From assembly GCF_025971955.1 (NCBI RefSeq), contig NZ_JAPDMX010000007.1:62001-126000 (forward strand): DNA of 64,000 bases, read 5' to 3'. The position numbers and the translations under genes were made by a program. The notes under the pieces are model-generated. The model saw nothing but the letters and a program-made list of their open reading frames with translations, was not told the origin of the DNA and ran no database searches. Source of the stretch: Shewanella subflava (GTDB taxonomy: Bacteria; Pseudomonadota; Gammaproteobacteria; Enterobacterales; Shewanellaceae). Each line of letters opens with the position of its first letter. Within the stretch, counting starts at the first letter, position 1. Shown here in pieces: positions 1 to 9,161 of this stretch.

Positions 1-758
1 TTGATCCGGACTCTTCTCAGCGTGACATGATGATAGCGATCACCGACAAAAACTTTCCTAAGTGGGCGGTGAAGGTGCAAATCATGCCTGAAGCTGAGGC
101 CAATACTTATCACATCAACCCGTTTGATTTAACTAAAGTGTGGCCACATGCTGATTATCCACTGATTGAAATTGGTGAGCTTGAGCTTAATCGTATGCCA
201 AATAATTATTTTGCTGAAGTTGAGCAGGTTGCCCTTGCACCGAGTAATTTAGTGCCAGGAGTTGGAGCATCACCGGATAAAATGTTGCAAGCAAGACTAT
301 TTTCTTATGCTGATGCACAGCGTTACCGTATTGGCACAAATTACAATCAGCTGCCGGTGAATTGTCCACATGCCACTAAAGCAAACCATCATCAACGTGC
401 TGGTGCCATGGCGGGGACACAATGTCCTTTCCAAGGTAGCCAAACAGGAGGTGATGCCAGTGCCAATTATGGCCCGAATACCGCTGCGGGCGCATTACAA
501 GAAGCCTCGCAATTTGCTGAGCCGCCGCTGCGTTTAGATGGCGAAGCTGCTCGTTATAGCCGCTATAATCAAGATGACTTTAGCCAAGCGGGTAATTTAT
601 ACCGTAAGTTTACTGAAGATGAAAAGCAGCGTTTGGTACAGACCATAAGTGGCTCTTTAAGCCAGGCCAGCTTGGATGTGCAACAACAAATGCTTGCTCT
701 TTTTAGTCAGGCAGATGTTGATTACGGTCAGCGTATTGCTAAAGCATTAGGACTATAA
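1..758 (+). CDS. Catalase, C-terminal part (cut by window edge)
   Basis: This is the C-terminal portion of a heme catalase that disproportionates hydrogen peroxide. The reading frame is open from base 3, so the Met at 27 is internal and the gene starts before the window. The proximal heme-ligand signature RLFSYADAQRYR is present near 290-325, where the Tyr of FSYAD would bind heme iron. It is preceded by PGVGASPDKMLQ, typical of small-subunit catalases. The Q/G-rich segment and helical tail after it fit the clade 3 (KatB-like) catalases found in Shewanella and Vibrio. The catalytic His and Asn are outside the window. The family call is firm, but the exact paralogue is not determined. Confidence 0.95.
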   Translation, partial: DPDSSQRDMMIAITDKNFPKWAVKVQIMPEAEANTYHINPFDLTKVWPHADYPLIEIGELELNRMPNNYFAEVEQVALAPSNLVPGVGASPDKMLQARLFSYADAQRYRIGTNYNQLPVNCPHATKANHHQRAGAMAGTQCPFQGSQTGGDASANYGPNTAAGALQEASQFAEPPLRLDGEAARYSRYNQDDFSQAGNLYRKFTEDEKQRLVQTISGSLSQASLDVQQQMLALFSQADVDYGQRIAKALGL

Positions 759-839
759 AAAGACATGTCATCGCATTCAGTTTGATATTAATGAATGTCT
801 ACCACTTTTGAATGCTCACATTGATGTCTTTATTGGGCA

Positions 840-870
840 CAAAGGGACTGATGAGTAATCAGTCCCTTTG
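840..870. terminator. Bidirectional hairpin between convergent genes
   Basis: A perfect 13-bp stem (CAAAGGGACTGAT pairing with its complement) around a 5-base loop lies between the catalase gene and the convergent CYTH gene. The T-tract is weak on either side (TTTGATT), so this is a probable shared terminator rather than a textbook one. Confidence 0.6.
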
Positions 871-897
871 ATTGGCTGATGAAATAGCCCGATACAG

Positions 898-1959
898 CTA
901 ATACAGAAAAGCCAATAAAGTGAGTTGAAATTTACCATACCCTTGATATCGCCAAAGTGACTCAAGATGATGAGGATGTGCTGATAAACCTGAGTGCTGA
1001 TTCATCAATGCCAGCTCTTTGGTAAGTGCTGTAATAAAAGCCGTGGTCTGGTCATCAGCGAGTCGTGATGTTAACTTTTCATCGTTTAACGCTAACGCCT
1101 GCAGAGTTTGAATGCAGTGGATTAATTGGTTAAAAAATCTCACATATTCCGCATACTTATTTACCTGGTTCGGGATGATGTGCTGCTCTTCTTTGTTATT
1201 TGTGTTTACCTTATCGCTTAAATGTTCCAAATAGTGCTCAAGTTCAAGCCAGTGATTTAAACCTATCTTTAAGTGTGATTTTAACTGTCGGTTTTGCGAT
1301 GTCATCGCGTTGTCTAATTGAACTGGCCAGTCAGTTTTGAATTGATAAGGCACCTTTCCTGATAAAAAGTAACCTGCTAATGCTTTACTTTGCTCTGCCA
1401 ACCTTAATGGTACCTTGTTGGCAATTTGTAATGCCAACCCGATTAAATCCTCAGTTTTGCCAGCCTTTAATTCAAGCTCTAATTCATGAATTGGTTTTGT
1501 TTTTTGCCCTGCAATCACTTCGCCATTGTCTAATGCGATTTCAATTGTGCTGTTATTAGACTGCATTATCCAGGTTTGACGGGTAAAGTTGGTCTCAAAA
1601 ATCACAGTTAATTGGTTATTTAAGGTATGTAGATCGGTATTTTTAGGCCAAATGTGCTGGGGGAACAACAATAAGTTGGGTGTTTTTTCAGCGGTTGTAA
1701 CATTAAATTCAGGCCTGCTATGAAGTCCTGAGCCAACATTACCAGCCGTTTTAATCGTTTGTTCTTGATGATTTTTTGAGCCCCTAATTCTTAATCCCAT
1801 ATCCCATTGTGCTAACTGTAACGTGCAGGTGTCGAAATAGTGATTAAATAAAAAATCGCTTTTACAATCAGTTGAACTCGGTAAGTTATGGAGTGTTTTT
1901 ACCAGTGAATCAAAATCTTGTAATGCAACAAATAGTTTCAGCTCAGTTTCAGTGTGCAT
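898..1959 (-). CDS. CYTH-domain inorganic triphosphatase, YgiF-like
   Basis: 353 aa. The N-terminus carries the CYTH signature ExExK (ETELK, residues 4-8). Spaced acidic and basic strands follow to about residue 200 (FETNFTR, ELELELKAG, LRLAEQSKA), which form the triphosphate-binding tunnel. Residues from about 225 are helical with conserved-looking His and may be a degenerate CHAD domain, as in E. coli YgiF (433 aa). Family members hydrolyse inorganic tripolyphosphate using divalent metal, probably in the cytoplasm. The gene is divergent from the phosphate regulator/permease pair, and that neighbourhood suits a phosphate-related role, though this is inference. The start ATG follows no strong Shine-Dalgarno. 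Confidence 0.8.
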   Translation of the reverse strand: MHTETELKLFVALQDFDSLVKTLHNLPSSTDCKSDFLFNHYFDTCTLQLAQWDMGLRIRGSKNHQEQTIKTAGNVGSGLHSRPEFNVTTAEKTPNLLLFPQHIWPKNTDLHTLNNQLTVIFETNFTRQTWIMQSNNSTIEIALDNGEVIAGQKTKPIHELELELKAGKTEDLIGLALQIANKVPLRLAEQSKALAGYFLSGKVPYQFKTDWPVQLDNAMTSQNRQLKSHLKIGLNHWLELEHYLEHLSDKVNTNNKEEQHIIPNQVNKYAEYVRFFNQLIHCIQTLQALALNDEKLTSRLADDQTTAFITALTKELALMNQHSGLSAHPHHLESLWRYQGYGKFQLTLLAFLY

Positions 1960-2016
1960 TGACTTCTAGCTCGCGTTGTAATCAAATGTTCATAAATGCG
2001 TCATATTTAGTTCATG

Positions 2017-2034
2017 GTGTCACATTTCTGTAAT
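2017..2034 (+). promoter_or_regulatory. Pho-box-like sequence upstream of the phosphate genes
   Basis: The 18 bases read GTGTCAC-ATTT-CTGTAAT, which resembles the PhoB consensus of two CTGTCAT-type heptads separated by 4 bp. A TATACT hexamer lies at 2069-2074, but it is about 34 bp downstream, further than in standard PhoB promoters. Treat this as a candidate only. Confidence 0.3.
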
Positions 2035-2195
2035 AATAATCCCTTAGGATTGCGTCGCTCAGATCAATTATACTCTGAGTTGCAAGAGTAAATCGCAGTA
2101 GTGAGAAATTGAAACTACACTGTTTCTTTATGTGGACGCTTGAGGTAACATGCGCCCGCTTTTCCAAGTCGGAATTAATTAAATAGGTAACGGCA

Positions 2196-2876
2196 ATGCC
2201 AGTAAACTCTATTTTAGGTGTGTTTGCAAAATCACCTTTAAAGCCTTTAGAACAGCATATCGATAAAGTTCATGAATGTGCTGCCCTTCTTGTTCCTTTC
2301 TTCGATGCCACTGTGGCAGGCGATTGGGATGAAGCTGTTAAAATTCGCAAACAAATTAGCCTGCTAGAAAAAGAAGCTGATTCGTTAAAGCGAGAAATCC
2401 GCTTAACTTTGCCTGGTGGGTTGTTTATGCCAGTTGAGCGCACTGACTTGCTTGAGTTATTAACTCAACAAGACAAAATCGCGAACAAGGCAAAAGATAT
2501 TTCAGGCCGAATGATCGGTCGTCAATTAGTTATTCCTCAACCAGTTCAAGAAGCATTCAATGCTTACCTTAAGCGTTGTCTTGATGCTGTAACCCTAGCA
2601 AAACAAGCAATTAATGAGCTTGATGACCTACTCGAAACCGGTTTTCGTGGTCGTGAAGTCGACTTAGTTGCGAAAATGATCAACGAGTTGGATAGTATTG
2701 AAGAAGATTCTGATGATCTTCAAATCCAAGTCCGCCGTCAACTGTATGCTGTTGAATCAGAATTGAATCCAGTTGATGTCATGTTCTTATACAAAGTTAT
2801 CGAGTGGGTGGGTGGTTTAGCAGATCTTGCTGAGCGTGTAGGTTCCCGTCTAGAGCTAATGTTAGCTCGTAACTAA
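2196..2876 (+). CDS. DUF47 / PhoU-like phosphate transport regulator
   Basis: 226 aa, all-helical protein of the DUF47 (TIGR00153, E. coli YkaA) family, distantly related to PhoU. It shows the typical start MPVNSILGVFAKSPLKPLEQHID and the acidic E/D-rich helices (EADSLKREIR, ELDSIEEDSDDLQ) that bind metal ions in PhoU-like folds. It is followed after 24 bp by the Pit permease. This DUF47-pit pairing is widespread, and the protein is believed to modulate the transporter. An AGGT Shine-Dalgarno precedes the ATG. Confidence 0.88.
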   Translation: MPVNSILGVFAKSPLKPLEQHIDKVHECAALLVPFFDATVAGDWDEAVKIRKQISLLEKEADSLKREIRLTLPGGLFMPVERTDLLELLTQQDKIANKAKDISGRMIGRQLVIPQPVQEAFNAYLKRCLDAVTLAKQAINELDDLLETGFRGREVDLVAKMINELDSIEEDSDDLQIQVRRQLYAVESELNPVDVMFLYKVIEWVGGLADLAERVGSRLELMLARN

Positions 2877-2900
2877 TCACAAGGTTATCAAGGAAACGAC

Positions 2901-4169
2901 ATGGTTGATGTATTAGTCACCAACGGCCCGATGCTTATCGGTATTGCGGCTGCATTTGGATTTTTGATGGCATGGGGTATTGGCGCAAATGATGTTGCTA
3001 ATGCCATGGGAACCTCAGTAGGTTCTAACGCCATTACGATTAAACAAGCGATCATCATCGCGATGATATTCGAGTTTTCTGGTGCTTTCTTAGCAGGTGG
3101 AGAAGTTACCAGTACCATTCGAAACGGTATTATTGATGCCGCTTACTTTACTGATGTGCCGGAATATTTAGTATTTGGCATGATTGGTTCGCTACTGGCT
3201 GCGGGTATTTGGTTAGTTGTTGCTTCGGCATTAGGCTGGCCTGTATCTACAACTCATTCAATTATTGGTGCAATCATTGGTTTTGCGGCAGTAGGCGTCA
3301 GTGTTGACTCTGTTGAGTGGGGGAAAGTGGTTGGTATTGTTGGCTCTTGGGTTGTCACGCCAGCTATTTCAGGCTTTATTGCATATACTATTTTCCAAAG
3401 TGTGCAAAAACTGATTTTCAATACCGATGATCCTTTAGCAAATGCTAAGCGTTATGTGCCTTTTTATATGGCATTAGCGGGCTTTGTTATGTCATTAGTC
3501 ACAATCACTAAAGGCTTAAAGCACGTTGGACTTCACTTCTCTACACTTGAAGCTTATCTACTTGCTGGTGTCATTGCTTTTGCTGTTGGCGTGTTCGGTA
3601 AGATTGCTATTTCGCGTTTGAAAATGAGCGATAAAGCAGACCGTCAAACCCAGTTTGGTAACGTTGAAAAAGTATTTGCCATATTGATGGTTGTTACTGC
3701 ATGTTGTATGGCATTTGCTCACGGTTCGAACGACGTTGCTAACGCGATTGGGCCTTTAGCTGCTGTCGTATCGGTTGTTGAAAGTGGCGGTGTGATAGGT
3801 TCTAAATCTGTACTTGCATGGTGGATTTTACCGTTAGGAGCCACTGGTATTGTATTAGGTTTGGCGCTATTCGGTAAACGTGTAATGCAGACCATTGGTA
3901 AGAACATTACTCACCTAACACCAAGCCGTGGTTTTGCTGCTGAGCTTGCAGCTGCATCAACCGTTGTTATTGCTTCCGGTACTGGCTTACCTATTTCTAC
4001 TACGCAAACATTAGTGGGTGCGGTATTAGGTGTCGGTATGGCGCGGGGTATTGCTGCAATTAATATTGGTGTGGTACGTAATATTGTCGTGTCATGGGTT
4101 GTGACATTACCTGCGGGTGCTGGCTTATCAATTATTTTCTTCTACATCATTAAAGATATTTTTAGTTAA
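2901..4169 (+). CDS. pitA: Low-affinity inorganic phosphate permease, PiT family
   Basis: 422 aa integral membrane protein of the inner membrane, importing phosphate (probably as a metal-phosphate complex) with protons. Both halves of the inverted duplication carry the PiT signature: GANDVANAMGTSVGS near residue 29 and GSNDVANAIGPLAAV near residue 274. Each half also has a PxSTTHS/T-type motif (WPVSTTHSIIGA; LPISTTQTLVGA). A long cytosolic loop rich in charged residues sits between the halves around 170-250. An AGGA Shine-Dalgarno lies about 8 bp before the ATG. It forms an operon with the upstream DUF47 gene. Confidence 0.93.
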   Translation: MVDVLVTNGPMLIGIAAAFGFLMAWGIGANDVANAMGTSVGSNAITIKQAIIIAMIFEFSGAFLAGGEVTSTIRNGIIDAAYFTDVPEYLVFGMIGSLLAAGIWLVVASALGWPVSTTHSIIGAIIGFAAVGVSVDSVEWGKVVGIVGSWVVTPAISGFIAYTIFQSVQKLIFNTDDPLANAKRYVPFYMALAGFVMSLVTITKGLKHVGLHFSTLEAYLLAGVIAFAVGVFGKIAISRLKMSDKADRQTQFGNVEKVFAILMVVTACCMAFAHGSNDVANAIGPLAAVVSVVESGGVIGSKSVLAWWILPLGATGIVLGLALFGKRVMQTIGKNITHLTPSRGFAAELAAASTVVIASGTGLPISTTQTLVGAVLGVGMARGIAAINIGVVRNIVVSWVVTLPAGAGLSIIFFYIIKDIFS

Positions 4170-4191
4170 TAATTGAAGTGAATTTTGATTT

Positions 4192-4219
4192 AAGAAGGAA
4201 GTCCTATGACTTCCTTCTT
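4192..4219 (+). terminator. Hairpin after pitA
   Basis: A perfect 12-bp stem AAGAAGGAAGTC with a 4-base loop starts 22 bp after the pitA stop codon. There is no clear T-run after the stem, so termination strength is uncertain. Confidence 0.55.
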
Positions 4220-4278
4220 GCATTCATGGGATTAAATAAATAGCATGGCAGCTAGTTGATAGCGTTAGGGAAAAGATT

Positions 4279-4857
4279 GTGTTGAGAGTCATTCATTTTT
4301 TTGCATTATTATTGTTGTCTATGGGCATTTCGGCTCAAGCGTCGACACATTACGTCTCGGATGATGTATTTACTTATATTCATGGTGGTCCAGGGACTGA
4401 GTTTCGTATTATAGGTAGCATCGAAGCGGGTCAACCCATCACTTTCAATGGTAAAGTCGAAGGTGATTATTCTCAAATTATTGATAACAAAAACCGTGAA
4501 GGTTGGATCCGCAGTGATTTTGTTACCGATAAGCCAAGTTATAGAGTGCGTTTTCCCGAGATGGAGAAAGAGCTCATTAGCGTCAATGAGCAATTAAATA
4601 GTATTTCATTGAATACCGATAATGCCGCGCAGGATCTTGAGCTCGCTAATCAAAAAATTATTGAATTACAAACAGCGTTGAAAGCGGCGTTAACGGAACG
4701 TGATACCGCCAGAGCAGAGGTGAGTAGCAATATAGACGAGCAGCAATTTAAGATGTGGCAACAGGGCGGTATTATTGCGGGTATTGGCGCATTAATTGGT
4801 ATTGTTTTAGTTTATCTTCCTCGTCCTCAGCGTCGTAAAAATAGTCGTTGGATGTAA
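4279..4857 (+). CDS. Membrane-anchored SH3-domain protein, YgiM-like (TIGR04211)
   Basis: 192 aa. It has a signal peptide with a likely cleavage after ISAQA, then a bacterial SH3 domain (about residues 24-85, with HYVSDDVFTYIHGGPGTEFRIIGSI and the closing NREGWIRSDFV). A coiled coil follows (about 90-150), then one C-terminal transmembrane helix (GIIAGIGALIGIVLVYL) and a basic tail (RPQRRKNSRW). This matches the E. coli YgiM architecture: a periplasmic SH3/coiled coil anchored by its C-terminus. The biochemical role is not established. The start is GTG at 4279, 8 bp after an AGGGA; the adjacent TTG at 4282 is an alternative. Confidence 0.85.
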   Translation: MLRVIHFFALLLLSMGISAQASTHYVSDDVFTYIHGGPGTEFRIIGSIEAGQPITFNGKVEGDYSQIIDNKNREGWIRSDFVTDKPSYRVRFPEMEKELISVNEQLNSISLNTDNAAQDLELANQKIIELQTALKAALTERDTARAEVSSNIDEQQFKMWQQGGIIAGIGALIGIVLVYLPRPQRRKNSRWM

Positions 4858-4884
4858 TCTATAGGCTGTTTTTTTCACTTTTTT

Positions 4885-4927
4885 CAAACAAATAAGCCAA
4901 CACCTAAAGTGTTGGCTTATTTGTTTG
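4885..4927 (+). terminator. Strong Rho-independent terminator
   Basis: A perfect 19-bp inverted repeat around the loop CTAAA lies just after the ygiM-like gene. The stem has a GC core (GCCAACAC) and A/T-rich flanks that supply the U-tract in either direction. Confidence 0.85.
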
Positions 4928-5085
4928 TATCTTCCCCTAAATCACTGACTTTACACATATTGCTATTAAGCGCATTTCAATGGTTTAGGCATCTAATATA
5001 AACAAGTACATCTTCTGCTACACTTTATGCGTTTTTCAGCCAATTAATCGACTAATCGACAGTGTTCTTGATCACATTTTGACTG

Positions 5086-5121
5086 TATACTCCGCGGCGA
5101 AGATTCGTACATTGTATACAA
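5086..5121 (+). promoter_or_regulatory. putA promoter region with TTGTATACAA palindrome
   Basis: A TATACT hexamer at 5086-5091 is a candidate -10. The perfect 10-bp palindrome TTGTATACAA at 5112-5121 lies between it and the gene. Such a site suits a GntR-type or similar dimeric regulator. Because this PutA is too short to carry its own DNA-binding domain, an external regulator is expected. No regulator identity can be read here. Confidence 0.35.
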
Positions 5122-5194
5122 AATAAAACATGTCAATGTACGTCACACATTGGTTTTTACCCTCCTTCAACTGACCATGATGGAAGCGATTATG

Positions 5195-8100
5195 ATGTTC
5201 AAAGCGAGTGAAGTACTGGGCGGTCGCTATGACAATGCCACTCTTGACGAGTTATTTAAAGCCGTCACCGATAATTATATTGTTGATGAAGAGCAATATT
5301 TAGCGGAGTTAATTACGCTAGTGCCTTCTTCAGATGAAGACATACAAAAGGTGACTCAAAGAGCCCATCAATTGGTAAGTAAAGTACGCCAATTCGAAAA
5401 AAAAGGCTTGATGGTAGGCATTGATGCATTTTTGCAGCAGTACAGTTTAGAAACCCAAGAAGGTATTATTTTAATGTGCCTTGCTGAGGCACTATTGCGT
5501 ATTCCTGATGCCGATACTGCTGATGCACTTATCGACGATAAATTATCCGGCGCAAAGTGGGATGCTCATCTTAGCAAAAGTGACTCTGTATTGGTTAACG
5601 CCTCTACTTGGGGACTGATGTTAACCGGTAAAATTGTCAAACTGGACCGTAAAATAGACGGTACGCCAAGCAATTTATTAAATCGTTTAGTCAATAGACT
5701 CGGTGAACCTGTTATTCGTCAAGCCATGTTGGCCGCGATGAAGATTATGGGTAAACAATTTGTATTGGGCCGTAATGTTAAAGAAGCCCTTAAAAACAGC
5801 GAAGCCAAGCGTGAAATGGGCTATACCCACAGCTATGACATGCTAGGTGAAGCGGCGTTAACAGCAAAAGATGCACAAAAGTACTTTACTGACTATAGCA
5901 ACGCCATTCGCGATTTAGGCGCTCAGCAATATGATGAAGCTGAAGCACCAAGACCGACAATTTCTATCAAGCTTTCTGCGCTACATCCTCGTTATGAAGT
6001 CGCCAATGAAGATCGCGTATTAACTGAATTATATGAAACAGTGATCAAACTGATCGTGCAAGCACGTGAGTTGAACATTGGGATCTCTATCGATGCTGAA
6101 GAAGTCGATCGTCTTGAACTGTCATTAAAATTATTCAAAAAACTATACCAATCCGATGCAGCTAAAGGCTGGGGGCTGTTGGGTATTGTTGTTCAGGCTT
6201 ATTCTAAACGTTGTTTACCCGCGTTATGTTGGTTTAATCGTTTAGCTAAAGATCAAGGCGATGAAATTCCATTGCGTCTTGTAAAGGGAGCTTATTGGGA
6301 CAGCGAATTAAAATGGGCACAGCAAGCTGGTGAAGGCGGCTACCCACTTTATACGCGTAAAGCGGGCACCGATGTCTCTTATTTAGCCTGTGCACGCTTT
6401 TTACTATCTGAAGCCACTCGCGGTAACATTTATCCACAGTTTGCGACACATAATGCGCAAACGGTTGCCAGTATTGGCGCAATGGCTGGTGATCGTCTAT
6501 ACGAATTCCAGCGTTTGCATGGTATGGGGCAAGAGCTTTATGACACCATGCTTGCAGAAAGTGGGGCTAAAGCTGTACGTATTTATGCACCCATCGGTGC
6601 CCACAAAGACTTACTGCCTTACTTAGTTCGCCGATTACTAGAAAATGGTGCTAACACCTCTTTTGTACACAAATTAGTAGACCCGAAAACCCCTATCGAA
6701 TCATTAGTGGTGCATCCGCTCGTGACATTAAAAGGGTATAAGAGCTTTGCCAATCATAAGATTGTTAAGCCAATAGATATTTTCGGTGCAGAACGTAAAA
6801 ATTCCAAAGGATTAAATATGAACATTATTTCAGAGTCTGAGCCATTTTTTGCGGCATTAGAGAAATATGCTCAAACGCAATGGCAAGCTGGACCATTAGT
6901 TAACGGTAAAACGTTAACTGGCGACGTAGTTGATGTTGTTAGCCCATTTGATACCACTAAGCTTGTGGGTAAAGTTGCATTTGCTGATAAGCAAGCCATT
7001 GAAACGGCCATCGCGTCTGCAGACAGTGCGTTTGCTCGTTGGACACGTACTCCGGTTGAAACACGTGCCAATGCGTTACAAAAATTAGCGGATTTATTAG
7101 AAGAAAATCGTGAAGAATTAATTGCCTTATGTACCCGTGAAGCTGGTAAAAGCATTCAAGATGGTATCGATGAAGTCCGCGAAGCAGTTGATTTTTGTCG
7201 CTACTATGCTGTTCAAGCCAAGAAAATGATGGCTAAACCTGAACTGCTTCCCGGCCCAACAGGTGAGCTAAATGAGTTGTTCCTTCAAGGCCGAGGCATT
7301 TTTGTGTGTATTAGTCCTTGGAACTTCCCATTAGCCATCTTTTTAGGACAAGTTAGCGCGGCTTTAGCTGCGGGTAACACGGTTATTGCTAAACCCGCTG
7401 AGCAAACCTGTTTAGTTGGCTACCGTGCCGTTCAGCTAGCGCATGAAGCAGGTATTCCTACTGATGTGCTGCAATTCTTACCGGGTACGGGGGCTGTTGT
7501 TGGTTCTGCACTAACGGCTGATGAACGTATTGGCGGCGTGTGTTTCACAGGTTCTACAGGTACCGCTAAATTAATTAACCGTACATTGGCCAATCGTGAC
7601 GGTGCCATTATTCCATTAATCGCTGAAACAGGTGGTCAAAATGCCATGGTAGTCGACTCGACGTCACAACCAGAACAAGTGGTTAATGATGTTGTTTCGT
7701 CATCGTTTACCAGTGCCGGTCAACGCTGTTCGGCCTTACGTGTATTGTTTTTACAAGAAGATATCGCTGATCGTGTATTAGATGTGATGAAAGGCGCAAT
7801 GGAGCAATTAACCATTGGTAACCCAAGCTCTGTAAAAACCGATGTTGGCCCCGTTATTGATGCGACAGCCAAAGCGAACTTAAACGCTCATATCGATCAT
7901 ATTAAACAAGTGGGTAAATTAATTAATCAACTTGAGTTACCTGCGGGTACTGAAAATGGTCATTTTGTTGCGCCGACTGCAGTTGAAATAGATTCAATTA
8001 AAGTGTTAGAAAAAGAACACTTTGGGCCAATTTTACACGTTATTCGCTATAAAGCGGCTGATTTAGCGAAAGTGATTGATGAAATCAACAGTACGGGTTT

Positions 8101-8374
8101 TGGTTTAACCTTAGGCATTCATAGCCGTAACGAAGGGCATGCATTAAGTTTGGCGGATAAAGTCAATGTTGGTAACGTTTATATTAACCGTAACCAAATT
8201 GGTGCCGTTGTCGGTGTGCAACCGTTTGGTGGCCAAGGGTTATCTGGTACAGGTCCTAAAGCAGGTGGTCCGCACTATTTAACCCGTTTTGTAACGGAAA
8301 AAACCCGTACAAATAACATTACCGCGATTGGTGGTAATGCCACGTTATTATCATTGGGTGATGCTGACGAGTAA
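5195..8374 (+). CDS. putA: Bifunctional proline dehydrogenase / P5C dehydrogenase PutA
   Basis: About 1059 aa. It oxidises proline to glutamate in two steps: FAD-linked proline dehydrogenase passing electrons to quinone, then NAD-linked pyrroline-5-carboxylate dehydrogenase. The first half holds PRODH motifs (ISIDAEEVDRLELSL, LRLVKGAYWDSELK, QFATHNAQT). The second holds aldehyde-dehydrogenase motifs (ISPWNFPLAIFLG, AETGGQNAMVVDS and the catalytic Cys in SAGQRCSALR). It lacks the N-terminal ribbon-helix-helix domain of the 1320-aa E. coli protein, so it should not act as its own repressor. ATG 5195 is chosen because GGAAG lies 8 bp upstream; 5192, 5177 and 5150 are in-frame alternatives. Confidence 0.95.
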   Translation: MFKASEVLGGRYDNATLDELFKAVTDNYIVDEEQYLAELITLVPSSDEDIQKVTQRAHQLVSKVRQFEKKGLMVGIDAFLQQYSLETQEGIILMCLAEALLRIPDADTADALIDDKLSGAKWDAHLSKSDSVLVNASTWGLMLTGKIVKLDRKIDGTPSNLLNRLVNRLGEPVIRQAMLAAMKIMGKQFVLGRNVKEALKNSEAKREMGYTHSYDMLGEAALTAKDAQKYFTDYSNAIRDLGAQQYDEAEAPRPTISIKLSALHPRYEVANEDRVLTELYETVIKLIVQARELNIGISIDAEEVDRLELSLKLFKKLYQSDAAKGWGLLGIVVQAYSKRCLPALCWFNRLAKDQGDEIPLRLVKGAYWDSELKWAQQAGEGGYPLYTRKAGTDVSYLACARFLLSEATRGNIYPQFATHNAQTVASIGAMAGDRLYEFQRLHGMGQELYDTMLAESGAKAVRIYAPIGAHKDLLPYLVRRLLENGANTSFVHKLVDPKTPIESLVVHPLVTLKGYKSFANHKIVKPIDIFGAERKNSKGLNMNIISESEPFFAALEKYAQTQWQAGPLVNGKTLTGDVVDVVSPFDTTKLVGKVAFADKQAIETAIASADSAFARWTRTPVETRANALQKLADLLEENREELIALCTREAGKSIQDGIDEVREAVDFCRYYAVQAKKMMAKPELLPGPTGELNELFLQGRGIFVCISPWNFPLAIFLGQVSAALAAGNTVIAKPAEQTCLVGYRAVQLAHEAGIPTDVLQFLPGTGAVVGSALTADERIGGVCFTGSTGTAKLINRTLANRDGAIIPLIAETGGQNAMVVDSTSQPEQVVNDVVSSSFTSAGQRCSALRVLFLQEDIADRVLDVMKGAMEQLTIGNPSSVKTDVGPVIDATAKANLNAHIDHIKQVGKLINQLELPAGTENGHFVAPTAVEIDSIKVLEKEHFGPILHVIRYKAADLAKVIDEINSTGFGLTLGIHSRNEGHALSLADKVNVGNVYINRNQIGAVVGVQPFGGQGLSGTGPKAGGPHYLTRFVTEKTRTNNITAIGGNATLLSLGDADE

Positions 8375-8402
8375 TCACTCGTTATTTAAGGCTATTTAAA
8401 TG

Positions 8403-8430
8403 ATGCCCACTTTTTAGTGGGCATTTTTTG
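8403..8430 (+). terminator. putA Rho-independent terminator
   Basis: A 9-bp stem ATGCCCACT with a TTTT loop is followed by a six-T tract. Repeat copy 1 begins immediately behind it. Confidence 0.88.
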
Positions 8431-8431
8431 T

Positions 8432-8684
8432 TTTCAGCCCATAAACCACCTACTTCAGTAGGTGGTTATCATCAATTAGGTTTTGCCTGAAGTATGTTCA
8501 ATAACTGATTAAATCAAGTGATACGTGAGCTTTGCTAATGGTGCGATACAAGCTTCTAAATCAGGGATGATTTAGTCGAGCCTATAGGGGGTTATTTACG
8601 GCGTCTTGTTAATGCATGGTAGGAAAGCGCCCTTTTAGTGAGTGATATCAAAGTCACCTTCTTCAGAAGCTGGATTCTTTACTT
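8432..8684 (+). repeat. Structured interspersed repeat, copy 1 (degenerate)
   Basis: About 253 bp, the same family as the copies at 38094, 40160 and 40413. It opens with TTTCAGCCC and a left hairpin (CCACCTACT-TC-AGTAGGTGG, 8446-8465). It ends with an imperfect right hairpin and ATTCTTTAC. The interior keeps the GAGCTTTGCTAATGG and CTAAATCA/TGATTTAG blocks, but the long-range stem partner reads AAAGCGC instead of AAAGCTC. There is no ORF. The rest of this gap (8685-8867) shows nothing recognisable. Confidence 0.85.
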
Positions 8685-8867
8685 AAAAATGATAAATCTG
8701 TAGGTAGTGAAGATTGATGAATCGCGGCTGCATGTCAGTTTATTGTATGGTTTTTTAATTATGGTTAGTCACAATCAGGCTATTTAACCCGAGTTGAGGT
8801 GATTTACACTAAAGTGCAGATAATAGGAGTAAATGTGAAATAGGATAAAAAGGTGATAATTTTCTTG

Positions 8868-9161
8868 TTAACGCTTAGCGGGCGATGGAATGATAATGCC
8901 ATTGCGCTTTAAACCACGATTAACGTTGTTGCATAATTTGGCCAATTTTTCAATTTCACCGAATGTGGGAATTTCACCCTGCTCAAGTTCAGACTGCCAA
9001 TAGTTTATTTCACTATCAACAATTTCTAACAGTTTCTTCGGACAGCCTTCACACGTCTTACCTGACCCGCAGACTGCCAATTCGGGATTACCCAAGGGAA
9101 AATGTTCTAACGCCTGAGCAATAAGCATTTTCATTGCCGTAGCACGATCGGGTTTCATCAT
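8868..9161 (-). CDS. Small conserved-looking protein with CX5CX2C motif
   Basis: 97 aa, function not recognised. It has a mixed-charge helical N-terminus (MMKPDRATAMKMLIAQALEH), then a cysteine cluster CGSGKTCEGC (Cys31, Cys37, Cys40) that could bind zinc or an iron-sulfur cluster, and an acidic helical C-terminal half. AAAGG lies just upstream, better spaced for the second ATG (9158). It stands alone, divergent from metT. It looks like a genuine gene because coding-style composition and the Shine-Dalgarno agree, but no family name can be supported. Confidence 0.7.
   Translation of the reverse strand: MMKPDRATAMKMLIAQALEHFPLGNPELAVCGSGKTCEGCPKKLLEIVDSEINYWQSELEQGEIPTFGEIEKLAKLCNNVNRGLKRNGIIIPSPAKR

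Noticed and set aside
8432..8684. Repeat copies as coding genes or intact insertion sequences
   Set aside because: All frames are closed by stops, there is no ribosome-binding site, and no transposase remains.
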